64,000 bases of DNA from Glossina fuscipes (Eukaryota; Arthropoda; Insecta; Diptera; Glossinidae). The position numbers were made by a program, and so were the translations under genes. Under the pieces are notes generated by a model that saw only the letters and a program-made list of their open reading frames with translations, ran no database searches and was not told where the DNA came from. The stretch lies in assembly GCF_014805625.2 (NCBI RefSeq), contig NW_023998416.1:16574401-16638400 (forward strand), in the 5' to 3' direction. Position 1 is the stretch's first letter; each line of letters opens with the position of its first letter. Below, one piece after another: positions 28,309 to 40,581 of this stretch.

Positions 28309-28839
28309 CAGTGATTCAATAAAGTCTACATAGAGTAAAAAAAATTAAGTTTTCTCTTATTAAAAATTGCATTTATAGGTTTTGGATCAAAAAATATATT
28401 TCTTAAAAAACTTATATTAAATATTCAATCCCAAAAAAGAGCACAAAAAAGTGTACATACAGCTTATTTCACAGGCAGCCCATTATATTATTTGCGGATG
28501 AAATTAAAGAACTAATATTTTGCTGGATCGTCTTCAGCATATACTACTGCTTGCTGGCCTTGTGGCATTAAAGATATCAATCCTTCCGCTACATGTGTAC
28601 CAATTTTGTTCCATGCCACAAGTAGTCCTCCATGTTAAAAATTTTATTTTTTCGAATCCGGCATGTTATTCAAATACGGTAATTGTGGAGAAGAATGTAA
28701 TTGTTTGGGGACGTTGTAAACTGAACACTCCATTAGAATGAGAGATATTTGCTTCGAATCGATATCCTGCTGAGGGTTCATTTGCTCGAAAGAAAAACCT
28801 TATTTTTTCGTACTGTATGTAGACTTTATGGGGCTAATG
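28309..28839. mobile_element. Short Tc1-like nonautonomous element
   Basis: The left end is CAGTGATTCAATAAAGTCTA. The right end, read inward, is CATTAGCCCCATAAAGTCTA. The match continues over CATA and AGTA, with TA flanking both ends (28307-28308 and 28840-28841). The 531-bp interior has one 73-codon open frame without a recognisable transposase motif. TIR style and TA target fit the Tc1/mariner superfamily. It is either a deletion derivative or a MITE. Confidence 0.65.
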
Positions 28840-29094
28840 TATTTATTTCTATATGATTATTGCGTTGCCTCCATTTTTGTCAGAATTTTTTTTCGCTTAC
28901 TTAGTGCGTCCATGTAGTCGTTCGAAAGGTTTCAAAAAGTCTCAAGTTTTCTTAATTAATATTCACATCTCACAATAGCTAAAATTTAAAATCTTTTAAA
29001 ATTTTACCCACAAGCCTTTACCCTTCCCTAACGGATGACGAGTATATCCGTTTTCTCAAAACGCTCCCAGGTTGAAAAACCAGACACCAAACAA

Positions 29095-29560
29095 GGTAAT
29101 ATATTCTTGATCAAATTCTAAATCGATTTAGGCATGTCTTTCTGTCCGTCTGTGCAATGTTTTCTGTACGCAATCTCCTGACCGCAAAAATGAAGCTAAT
29201 GATTTCAAATTTGCAAGAAACATTGGAAGTTCTTCCACGCAAGTTGGTATTGAAAATAGGCAAGTCACGCCTACACTGCTGCATAAACTGAGATCACCCT
29301 TGTTTTTCAAAGAAAAGGAAATTTCGGTTAAAACTATAAAAGTCAAAAAACTTCAACTAATATGTCGGGCAAAGACAAGTCCAAAGCTTGAAGGTAATAT
29401 TTGCTAACGCCAACCAAAAATCCAAATGGGAGAATTGAATGATTGACAAGAGCATAGAATAGAGAATCGTACGAAGGGGAGTCCAAGATAATTGCCATAA
29501 GGCGAATATAAGTTTCTTCTATTTTCTATTTTTACGACCAAAACACGAAATATGGTGTGC
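29095..29560 (+). repeat. Dispersed repeat family 2 copy, internally rearranged
   Basis: Contains GTCTTTCTGTCCGTCTGTGC, AAAAATGAAGCTAATGATTT, GCAAGAAACATTGGAAGT and, near the end, GGCGAATATAAGTTTCTTC. Confidence 0.5.
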
Positions 29561-30784
29561 TGGGATGACATGCACAAGGACATGTCTAAGCCGATAGTTT
29601 TATAAGAGATTTGATCCATTAAGAAAATATTTATGTTTATTGAAACAACAGCGAGGTAAATCTAACATATCTACTTCTCACTCAGCGGTAGAGGGTGGCG
29701 ACTGTTGAAAAGTTCTAAGCATTTCCATTCACCCCACACATATTAGACGCAGGCATCAATTTAAAATCCTATTACAATTATACTTTAAGGGATAAAATTC
29801 TTTTGTGATCCGTGAACATAACACAACAGGAAACATAAGTGATATTCACAGACAGTGGATATCCAAAGTTTATATATTAGATGTGGACATAAATTGTCCC
29901 TATTTTTTGGTAAAACTGATGCTTACCTAAAATAACCGAAATATTTCTCGTTACTACTTGGGGATTTTTGCCCCTTCTCGAGTAGCTTAAGCACCGCCTT
30001 AAAGACTTCGAGGCGGATAAATTTTCGCACAACTTCAAATTTGTGAATCGCTAATGTGCTAAATATGATTTTATCTATCTGAACAAGTGATAATCAGTAA
30101 GAGCGAGGTACAGAAAATAAATCGCAATCGGGCAAAGTTCCAAGCCCAAGTTAGAGATCACTTCCTTGCGTGCTATAGCAAATCTTAACCTTACGATTGT
30201 TCTCTTCGGTTAGCTTAGGAGGAACTCATTTTACTTCCTCCGTGTCTCTCTCATAGTACTCATTCCAATTGAGTTTGCCTGCTGTCTTAGTCCTAACTAT
30301 AAAGTAAGTTCTTTTTGAAGTATTGCCAAGTCCTCGTCTAGTAAGCTTTGAACACTATTTGCGAAGCTGCAGACATCTCCTGAAGAACGTTTCAACTTTT
30401 ACTCCAATTTAAGACAGAATGACATCGAATGCCGTAAATGCTCCTTGCTGATATCCATCTCTTTACATCTTACTACACGTTTGTAAACAGCTAAACCTTA
30501 TATCGTACAAACATCAACGTTTTATTTTCATACGTCCAAAATGGCGTACGACCAAGAGAAATTCGTTTGCACACTTTGAACGTATGTACATTTTGATGCA
30601 ATCGATGAAAGAGTAAACGAAATGAATGTGTAAACAAAAGCGAGAAGTTTTGTTTAATATGAGTTTGGTGACGGTAATACTTTTATTATGACTTTCGGTA
30701 AAAGGTGTGTTTAGCAACTATGGATCACGTTTATGTTGTCTTCAAAAGCTCGAATATGAAGCGATTATTTTATGTGTGAATGTA
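29561..30784. other. Spacer downstream of gene A, no gene recognised
   Basis: Unique-looking AT-rich DNA past the gene A 3' end. Nothing identifiable. Confidence 0.5.
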
Positions 30785-30790
30785 TTTAAT
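30785..30790 (-). terminator. Candidate polyadenylation signal ATTAAA of gene A
   Basis: The common variant ATTAAA lies about 80 nt past the gene A stop codon on the minus strand. Weak evidence in AT-rich DNA. Confidence 0.3.
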
Positions 30791-30870
30791 CTTTTTTGGT
30801 TTCAAGGCAACACGAGCTGGGAAGATAATTTTTTCCTTCTAATACTTTTCAATTTTACAAGAGTTTATGT

Positions 30871-33800
30871 TTAGTTGGTCCTCGTCGGGGGCGGAACATT
30901 CTGTTTATACTCGTTTCTAAAATTTCCAGGTGGATCGTAATTGCAAACAACATAAGTAGATTTATCTCTAGCGAATATATTAGAAAAGGATTTGCATTCA
31001 ATATGAAAAATTTTTAAAACGTTCAATCAATTCAAAAATAATTACCGCACAGCTGCACCCACTCCTAATAACTTAGAATCTTTCCAAACAATTTGAGTGA
31101 AATGCCCGCACATTGCTGAAAATTTTGCGTCAGTGTACTTGTATTGTTTTTCTTCATCGTACCAAGTTTTCATAACTTCCTCAGCTGTTATATCCCAACC
31201 AGTTGCTTTGAATATATTTTCACCATATTCCTGAGGATTTCGATGCACTAAAGTGTTGGTAGTAGCCAAATGCTGTTCAGAATACATTCAAGTTAATTGT
31301 AAAGATATTAAAATATGAAAAATTAAAAAAAGTACACTTGCTTTTGCCCAATCCATTGCGTAGGTGGTCAAATTTTTATCGAGTTGTAAAGGTGGACAAT
31401 TATGCTTGGCACGATATTCATTATGTAAATCAAGTATACGTTGAACAAAATTGTCCGAGGAAGCAATTACCCCTTGTCTTTCTGGAGCCTGTTTAGAAGA
31501 AGAAGGAGCTGCCCCCTTATCACTCAACGGTAATGGTACGTTAACATCAAACTGGCCCATAATATTACCAGGTGGATCGTAATTGCAAACTACATATGTC
31601 GTTGTGTTACTAAATGAATAGAAAAGGGGGAAAATTTAACAATCAATAAAAACCTTCGCTGTTCTGAATAACTTACGCGATATGAAGAGCCACACCCAAT
31701 TCTTTACTACTTTTCCATATTAGCTGCGTAAAATGGCCGATGTCTGGATGAAACACCGGCTTCTTAAAATTGTAATCATGTATTTCATTATACCAGGTAC
31801 GTACTGCGTCTTCCGCGGATATCTTAAAGCCGGAACCAAAGTATAAGTTTTCACCATACTTGTTGTTGGGACGGTGCTCAAATGATTTTTTCTTTGCTAA
31901 TTCCTTTAATAATTAGAAGTATTTAAGTAAACAAAAGACCTTAATTCATATCAATAGGAGTATTCGGTCATCAACAACTTTTTAAGATTTCATTTAATTA
32001 CTGCACTTTGTACTACTTGTGATGTAAGCTACATTAAGTTTGTACGGATGCATATATAGAACGGGAGCACGTAAAATAGACTCATCATCTCTTATTATAC
32101 AGATTACAATTGTATTTTGAATCAATATGAGCTTGCCTATCCGCACGTCCGCCTGATATTTCTTCTTGTATTTTTGTGTTCAATCTGCAAGTCGCTATTG
32201 CTGAGGTATTTTGTGCAAATTCTGTACATTGGCGCACTTTAGGCCAAGTACGGAATCTGAATAATATCCAACACGTCTTGATCAGACCAATTTTGCGTGA
32301 CCAATTCTCATATAAAAGATTATTTTGAAAAAGTTTGCAAGCTTCCAATTTTCTCGACAAAAATTGCTGAGTAATAACATTTCCGCATTCTAAATTGACG
32401 TGAAATGTTTGAACATTCTTCCAATGGGGACTAAAGCTTCGTATTTCAAAAAAAGAATAATTTATAATAATGCTGAAGATCGGTCAATTGATTGAATACA
32501 GTGGGCTATTTTTTTTGACCCCGTTCCATATAAACGTTTGCAAAAAAGGGTTTAATTGAAAATTGGTCCACAATAGTAATTTTGCATAAAAAGTAACTGT
32601 GATAAATTTATATGACATAGATCTATTATTTTGGACCCCATCACATACAAAAGTTCGCCCTTATATGCAACCATGTATAATTTGTAGTTTTTTATGATGA
32701 AAGTAGGTGAGGAATAATAAAATCTTCTAAATAAAAACGACGTTTGCTAAATTTCGACCCCGTGTGCACATGTTTTTGAGCACGTTCTAATATAAGGAAA
32801 AATATCTCGTTTATCTAAAAACAAAGTAAAATTTTTAATATCCTATCAGTGCGAGGAACTAGTAATTGTATCAGGTGGAGTGTGTAGGGTATTTAAGGGC
32901 GTATGATATTTTTAGTTTTTATATTTCCGATTTTCTACAACGTGACATACGATTGGAGAGAAACGATTTGACTAAATCTTAGAAATCAATTAATTGCATT
33001 GTATTTTAATTGTATAGGGATCTACCAATGCTACTTTTACTTAGAATTATATAGCTGCAAAGTTATTCACGGCTAATTTGCCGTTTCTTTCCTCATTTTA
33101 ACAGATTTATATGCGTCTTTATTCTCCACTTTAAATCGCAACAATTGTAATAAACTACGATTAAAATGTTGTGTATTAACACCTAACAAAACACGGGTGG
33201 ACAGATTCTTCTAAAATTACATCTATATAAAACAATAACCTTAAATATGAATTTGTGATTAACAGAAACAACATAATTTATGTAATCCAGTGTCGGTCTA
33301 CTGTTACGAAGACAAAATTTTACCTTTGCCCATTCGGCAGCGAATGTGCACAGATTCCTGTTCAATTTTAAAGGGGGAGAACCATGCATTGCCCTGAACT
33401 TGTTATGGGCCCTTAGGCAATCTTCTTCAAATTCTCGGATTTCTGTAGATTTAAGCTGAGGTTGAGCAGTAGGAACAGAAACATTGCATACGTGGTAAGT
33501 AAGATTTTGCAATATATGTTCTGTTCTAAGTAAACTTTTCTCGTCCTTTAGGAATGCACTAAGCAATTGCGGTACGTTTTCGGCAAAGTGATCTACAACA
33601 TTACCGTGCGGTTCATAATTACAGACAACAAATGTAACACGACCTCTAAACAAGAGAACATTTTTTTGTTAATATGAACATTTTTTCGAACTGCTACTAT
33701 CCGACTTACTCGACAGCTACTCCAACCCCTAGTTGTTTAGTTTTTTTCCAAATTAATTGAGTAAAATGACCAGTAGTTTGATGAAACCCTGGCCTTTTAA

Positions 33801-36800
33801 AATTGTAGTTGTTAATTTCTCCGTACCAGGATTTAACAGGATCGTTACCAGTGACCACATAACCGCTGCCGTAGAACAGATTCTCTCCATAACGATTATT
33901 AGAACGATGTTCGAATTTACCTGATCGAGCTAAATGCTAACAAAATAATATATAGTCAAGAGTAAAATAGAGAAACAAAATATAAGTAAAGTAAAGGATC
34001 CTTTACCTGAGCCCACTCTGTAGCGTAAGTGCTTAATTCATCGTTTAACACTAACGGCGGGCAGCCGTGCATAGATCGATATTTATTATGACTGTTCAAG
34101 CATTGCTCATCAAAAGACATACTCGAGAGACTACTACCAGAACGAGGCTTAGACGACTCTTCTCCTCCAGTGGCTAATTGTTGATCCTCTATACTTGTGT
34201 CGCTTGGCGTTCTCAAGTCGTGCTCTAATTCTTTGTTTAGTGGCGGTACATTTTCCCTAAACTCTCCAATAAGATTACCTTGGGGGTGATAATGACATAC
34301 TATATAAGCTGTTGCACCGCTATATAAATACGAAATATATAAACTTTTCATTAACTATTTCTTTTCGATGAGTTAATATAAAGATTTTTACATTTTTTGT
34401 ATGCCCACACCTAGTTCTCGAGTGTTTTTCCATATTAACTGCGTAAAATTGCCGGTATCTGTGCTAAAATCAGGTCTTTTAAAGTCATAACCTTTTATCT
34501 CTGAATACCAATCTTTCACCACTTCCTCAGCACTCGGATCATAGTTGGAAGCCATGAAAAGATTTTGACCATATTTATCGTTTGGACGATGTTCTAAGGT
34601 ACCGACTTTAGCTAATTGCTGCATGGATAGTTAAAGAATATGTTAATAATCTAGGTTAAAAAATTAGTTGGAAAGTACGCCACTATCCTACAGTTGTTTA
34701 TATTACAATTTTGGCTATAAGACGTTATATGGGAAGGTATCGGAAGGTGGTCCTATTCGAACCAATCCCAATAGCATTCGCGCGCGGTCCAAGATATGTC
34801 AGTATACGAAACTTCATCAAAATATTTCAAAAATTGCGGCCCGTAGGTTGAACCCGAGAAAACAAGACGGACAGATGGGTAAAAAGGCTTCGAAACTGAG
34901 CATAACTTCTCGAATCAATCGCTATAATAAAAGGTATCTCAAGTCCTTCTGATTATTCTATTCACCCCCACAAGCTGACCAAAGTAAATGTTGGGGAGTG
35001 ACCGGTTCATAACAGTACAAATACAAGAGAAAGCAGCCAATTATCAATGAACTGAGGATGGAGAACATGTTCAAAAAGGGTTGTCAATACGGCAATCGCC
35101 TTGTATATGCCACCGCACAGTACTGAAAATAAGTAAAGACAGGGACGGCGGTAGGTATTTCTCTCTACAATACAATTGCATATCACCTTTGCAAGACGAC
35201 TAAGTCCTGCGTTAGGGGTAGGAGGTTCTCTTCACTAATCATCTTAGAAGAAGATTTACGAAAGCTAAATGTATTTTTAATATTATAAATATTTCTTTGG
35301 AAGGAAGCAAGAGTACAAATTTTTCGTGGACTGCTTTTTTAAATTGTTACCTGTGCCCAATCGTTAGCATATTTATTCAATTGCGCACTCAATTTCAGAG
35401 GTGGACATCCGTGTTTGGAACGATAGTTATTGTGCACTTCCAAGCACGCATTCGCAAACTCATCTCGGTAAACCTTGGCTTGTGCTTCAGTTAAGTCTTC
35501 ATCGGTTAATGACGGTGCGTTTCTTAGGTGCTGAACTTGGTCCCCAAACTTACCAATAATATTGCCCCGTGGTTCGTAATTGCATACAATCCAAGTATGG
35601 TTATCTCTGCAAGTCAATAAATAACGGACTCCAGTTGCCATTTCTTCATAAATTTTATAAATACTTACGTTTTCATCATTCCTACTCCAAGAAATTTCGT
35701 ATCCTTCCATATGATCTGGGTGAAATGATTGGTTAAGTCGGTGAAACCAGGCTTAGAAAAGTTGTAGTTTTCACTTTCATTGTACCAATCTGTCAACATC
35801 TCTTCTGCAGTAAGTGTCGTACCAACGGTATGGAAGAGATTTTCGCCGTAAGGTGAATGCTTTTGGTGCTCTAGTGTTTCGATTTCACCTAAATGCTAAA
35901 AGTAATATCTTTTAGGGTGTTCCAAGTTAATATTTAATACTTTTACTAACTTCCGCCCACTCTTGGGCAATCTGGCACAATGATTTTTCGAGCACTAGAG
36001 GCTGAACGCCATGCTGTTTTCGCCTTTTATTATGTTCCTCTAGACAATTCTGTCGAAATTGACGAAGTTCCTCAGCAGTGATAGCGATCTCTTTTCTCTT
36101 AAGAGATCTTAATTCTGAATTTGGGGACTGGGGTGGTACGTTTGAACAATAAAATGGTGATTTGCTTGAACGATTGGATGATGTAGCGGTTGGACGATTG
36201 ACCGATGTGGCTATTCGATGAGCTGACGAAGGCGCCATTACGTAACTGGACGATGTAGCAATTCGCTGACGGGACGTTGGGCAGCAGCACGATATCGAAA
36301 TTATATTACTGGGCGTTGGGGCCATTGCAGTACCGGACGTTGGCCGACTGCACGACGGGCCCACCGGACGGTTCGTGACCACTAGAAGATTACGTGGGAG
36401 TGGACCAGTTGTTCGACCGGACGTTCTGGGAACTGATTTTTTGGGCGATAAGAGCGTTGTGGGATTGGACTGTTCAAAGATTCGCTGATTGCGTGATGGG
36501 ACTGCTGAGCTATAACCTTGTGGCGTATTTGGTGGAACGACTATTGGCTTGCCAGGGCGACAGGAAGCTGGTGGGATTGCAACGGAACATCTGTAAAAAT
36601 AACAGCAAGGAATAAAAACGGAATATTTTAATATACAAAAACCATTCCTGCGAAGGATTGAGCATACCCATCAATTTTCATTTTTGTCAGCATATCTGCA
36701 ACGCTGTCTAGATCAGGTATAGTTCCAGCTCTTGAGCGCGCAGAAGATACCTCGTCTAAGTTGGGCCACGAGGACGGAGTTTGGACTGCTTGGACAATTG

Positions 36801-36861
36801 GCACGAAATCGTCTCCGTCGTTTTCATTGAGCTCAATTTGGTCAGATTCCCAGTATAACAT
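30871..36861 (-). CDS. Gene A: five-CAP-domain GAPR-1-like protein, 12 exons
   Basis: Exons (high to low): 36861-36668, 36590-35951, 35895-35669, 35606-35351, 34618-34392, 34319-34007, 33936-33710, 33645-33324, 31903-31677, 31609-31342, 31272-31046, 30967-30871. All join in frame to TAA, giving about 1074 residues. Residues 1-235 are an acidic, then Ser/Thr/Pro-rich, probably disordered head. Five CAP domains follow, at about 243-380, 404-545, 583-725, 766-910 and 930-1074. Each has an HNKYR-type helix, a GENL-type motif, WYxE, GHFTQxxWK (CRISP signature 1) and VCNYxPxGN (CRISP signature 2). There is no signal peptide, no transmembrane segment and no Gly2 for myristoylation. CAP domains of the GAPR-1 type bind lipids or membranes; no catalytic role can be assigned. 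CAP2 has GQN and GNFT in place of GEN and GHFT. The exon 10 end is ambiguous: GC donor at 31341, or GT donor at 31335 adding two residues. Confidence 0.88.
31340..31341 (-). other. Probable GC splice donor, gene A intron 10
   Basis: The junction after the conserved D/E-W-A-x tetrad reads AAA|GCAAGT. In every other CAP unit of genes A and B the intron falls at exactly this codon, in phase 0. Using GC keeps that position and gives a 69-nt intron. The alternative GT donor (GTACTT at 31335) adds Ala-Ser. Confidence 0.6.
31995..32905 (-). repeat. Dispersed repeat family 1 copy inside gene A intron 8
   Basis: Opens with TACTACTTGTGATGTAAGCT and ACATTAAGTTTGTACGG and closes with GTGTGTAGGGTATTTAAGG, the complements of the family ends. 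It explains why this intron is 1420 bp while most others are under 85. Confidence 0.55.
34655..34975 (+). repeat. Dispersed repeat family 1 copy inside gene A intron 4
   Basis: Contains GACGTTATATGGGAAGG, TTGCGGCCCGTAGGTTGAA, an ACAAGACGGACAGATGGG segment, GCTATAATAAAAGGTATCTC and TCAAGTCCTTCTGATT. It accounts for about half of the 732-bp intron. Confidence 0.55.
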
Positions 36862-36935
36862 AGAATTTAAAATTTAGTATTTTGCCGAAAAAAATGTAAG
36901 AAAGGGACCAATTTTTGTATATTTCTAATTTCTAA
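36862..36935 (-). promoter_or_regulatory. Leader of gene A, similar to that of gene B
   Basis: On the minus strand this holds AATTAGAAATATACAAAA, a CCCTTTC patch and CGGCAAAAT before the ATG, parallel to gene B. The coding sequences that follow in the two genes are unrelated at first, so the similarity of the leaders is notable. Confidence 0.5.
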
Positions 36936-36945
36936 TTTTTTTTAT

Positions 36946-39900
36946 CTTTTATTATTTTTTTTCGTACAAGCAAATTCAAAAGACAACATTGTTTTGTCAA
37001 TAATGTAGCACAGTACAACTGTCAATTGATTACAATTATCTGAATTTCAAAATGTATTTTAAAACATCTTTTTAAACTCATAGTTTATATATAATAATTA
37101 ATTCATTGCGTTTTATTATCTATATTTATTGATAAGTGAGGCATTTTAGTGTTTACCATTAAATTACCATTGGTTGAATTACGTTGGTATCGTCATTGCT
37201 TTCGTAGCATCCGCATTAGTGTGATTAGTACATCATCGGATTGCCGCCCTTGCTTTGTTTATTGAAAGTTTTGTCGCGGTCGAAGGGTAGTTGATGTGCT
37301 CAAAGCAGGAAAGCTGCAAGCTAGCATAATGGATTTTATTTTCCTAAACAGCTAAAAAAAAATGCAGAACATCCCTTTGAACACCAACTCTTCAGTCACA
37401 GAAACAAAAATTGCTAAAAATCAAAATTTTTCCTTCACGATTTCTATACGATTCTTTTTAAATTGACAGCCACAATAAGCCACATTCCTTATTGGTCATT
37501 CAGTCTTGAGAAACAAAAAAAAAAATAAATAGCAAATAAATAAAATTGCCCCTTTACAGGTCTTCTAACACTGTAGTTAGAAAAAAGACGGACGTGAAAA
37601 GTCTCCACTATTCCTGTCAAACTAATTTACTTAGCTTTTCGCTTTAATTCTGAAAACTCTGAATCGTTGTAGTGCGTAGTACAAATATGCGTCAGTCTAA
37701 TGCATCTTCTGCCTCTCCATTGTTGCGACTCCCCGAGATAGGGGAAGTAAATGCTTTAAACATAGGTTTTGGGGCTTACAGTCCAAAATAATGCGAGAAA
37801 ATCCGCGTAGTCCGGGTTAAAAACATGTGGATTTGAGTATTTTTTTGATCCATAAATAAATGAAGAATATAAAGTAGCTAGTAAGCGAACGCGATTCACT
37901 CAAGGCTAGATGCAGAAAAATGAGGAAATTTATATTCGTACAATACAAACACATTGGATAGGTGTCGCTTCACAAGCAGAGGATTTTTTATTTTTATTTA
38001 TTTTAATATGACCCAATCAATCAAGGAATGCACCTATTGGCGTTACACAATGGTTAGGAAGAAGTATCCGCGGCCAAGTAGGTGTGTGCAAGTAGGTCTT
38101 CTGCCTTTATCGACTGAGGATTCACTATAGCTGAAAGTAAACTCTTCCGGAAGCTGAGATTTGAAACCGCGAATATTAAACTTGATGTTTGCCATTCTCG
38201 CCTACTTACGCAGAAAATTTTCACTGTGAACTCCTTCGCCGTAGCCCCTCGACTAGATGACGCTGGAAGACATTTATGCTACTTGCATTTGATTCAATAT
38301 GCGTCATAATTCGTAAGCTTTTAATAGGAAAAGTTCTACATTTTCTTGCTGAGTTTTCTAGATTTCTTGAACGCATATATTTTAATAAGATCAATGAAAA
38401 TAATAGTTTCCCATATCGACTTCTTCTGTTAATATATGTGCTGATTGTCGTTCCAAAGCATTGTAGCGAACAGACGGAGAAATATTCTTCTTAGGTTCCG
38501 TAAAAAATAATCCTTATAGGCTCTAGGTAAAGTAGCTAAGCGATCTGAAAAAACTATTGGATTTCCCTTTTCTGGTCGCGCGTACGGTAGTCAATAAACT
38601 ATGTCAGCTTGAATATTCATAGTTTTATTTTTTTTTTGTTTACCTGCGTACTTACATTGGTAATTACATATTTGATTTGTTTGTTATGCATTGTTGTTTT
38701 TTTTTTTTTAATTTAAGTAATCTTCGGTGTTTTGTTTTGATATACTTTGAAGGAAATATTTGTGTTACCGATAGCGCCTATTCTCGTTCTACGAGTGTGC
38801 TTACCTATCAATATATTTTCCGTTTCGAACATTCATGGAGTTTGCCGAGTTGTATGCACAAGTAATTGAGTTAAGGTGAGGTCTTAGCAATCGTCATCTA
38901 CAAAATATTTTAGGATGCATTTTACAGAAATTATAGCAATTAATATTTTACTATTGGAGTTCACTATTGGAACTTAAAATATCATTACATACAAAATAAA
39001 AACAACTTTGGATTAATATGAAAAGTGCGCACATATTTATTACTGAGTTTCTTCCTGAGGATTCTAGTTAGACAAATGCGATATAACAATAAACTTTTGA
39101 TTTCGTATTACGTTGAGATAGCCAATAAACTTTGGATTGGTTCACGTGCCAAGAACAACGCGCTGTTTGACATTTCCTCCATCGGGTCTTCAATTTAATC
39201 GAAACAAATGATATCATTTGTTAACGCTGTCGAAGAGAAAACAATTAGATCAACTAATACAATGCTGCATATTTGTAATTGTCGGGGGAAGAAGAAACAA
39301 GTAAGAAAATTATATTCGGTCGTGACCGAATTTTTTATATTCCTCACCGTTATCCTAAAAACGACAAAAAAAGTAAAAGAGCTAAATTTTCTTTATACTG
39401 AAGAATGGGCGGGGTTGATTTTTTTATTTTCAAAATAAAAGTTTTTGCCGTATAGGCGTGTTGGCGTTGTAGGCGTGTCCCTTGAAAAGCTTGTGTCACT
39501 TCCGAATTCTTGTGCAAAGTTATGGGCGATATCTACTTTTTGTCGAACGATGTTTACCACAGACTCTACATACTTAGACACACGGACAGATGGACAAACG
39601 AGCAGATTGACGTTCTCAAATGCATTCCAAATTTATATTTTCTTTATGGGGCTTTTGAAGTTTGATTCTGCGTGTTATGAAGGTATTGAAAAAAAATTAA
39701 TTTTGATACATTCTACTATTGAATAGTATTGTAGGCGTGCCATCGACCATATTGGCCCATGTTCAACATGTGTGCAAGAACTTCCAATGTTTCTGCGAAC
39801 CTTGAAGTCGATGGCGTCAGTTTTGCGGCCAGGAGAAGGTTCACAACTTGCATTGCACAGACGGACAGGCGTTCATGCTTGAATCAATTTAGAGCTTGAC

Positions 39901-40581
39901 ACTGATCAAAAATATATACACTATGTGTGGTCTCTGAAGCTTCCTTCTCGACATTGCAAACGTTTTCCCAAAATTGATAAGCCCCTCATCCTTCAGTGAT
40001 GTAATCGAAATATTCACATGAAAACTATGTATAGTGGAATTGGTGAAGCCAAAATATAGTAAAGTTTTTGACGGTATTCTTACCGTGTTCCGGAGTAAGA
40101 AGATAACCATTAGGGATGAAGGTGTTCTAAGCCTCTCCTCATTGTCTCTTTTCTAAAATTTTGCCTGCGGGTAATTTCATCTACGCAAGTAACTTAAGGA
40201 ATTACATATCTTTTGCTAATTGAAATAAAAGCGCAGACTGCTTTTCTAGTTCAACATTATAGCGAAATAAAAGCAGCGTCAATTGCATTTATTATGAAGC
40301 TATTGACTTTTCAAACACCTCTTGCAAATTGTCAGACAATGTGGTTTCGATCACCCTAATACTCAAAGTCTATTTAATCATGTCCGTAAGATGTTTCTCG
40401 GTACTATTCTCAAAGCTGCAAAAATGCATATAAAACTTATATATAAGGTCGGCATATAAATATAAATAAAAAAAAATTTGAAATCTTGATACAAATATTT
40501 ACAAGACTTGTCCAAACGCTTAGTCCACAACTGTGTTCGGATCGGCCTGTTGGAAGGTTCTTAATTGGTACATCATTTTGT
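36946..40581. other. Spacer between gene A and gene B
   Basis: 3.6 kb without an exon. It holds the reverse family 2 copy at 39298-39890 and should include the gene A promoter and the gene B 3' UTR. No polyadenylation AATAAA is seen within 150 nt past the gene B stop. Confidence 0.5.
39298..39890 (-). repeat. Dispersed repeat family 2 copy, reverse
   Basis: Opens with CAAGTAAGAAAATTATATTC, the complement of the family end, and closes with CTTCCAATGTTTCTGCG, a TTTTGCGGCCAGGAG segment and AGACGGACAGGC. Sits between genes A and B. Confidence 0.5.

Noticed and set aside
30871..36861. N-myristoylation, as in vertebrate GAPR-1
   Set aside because: The predicted second residue is Leu in gene A (and Tyr in gene B), not Gly.
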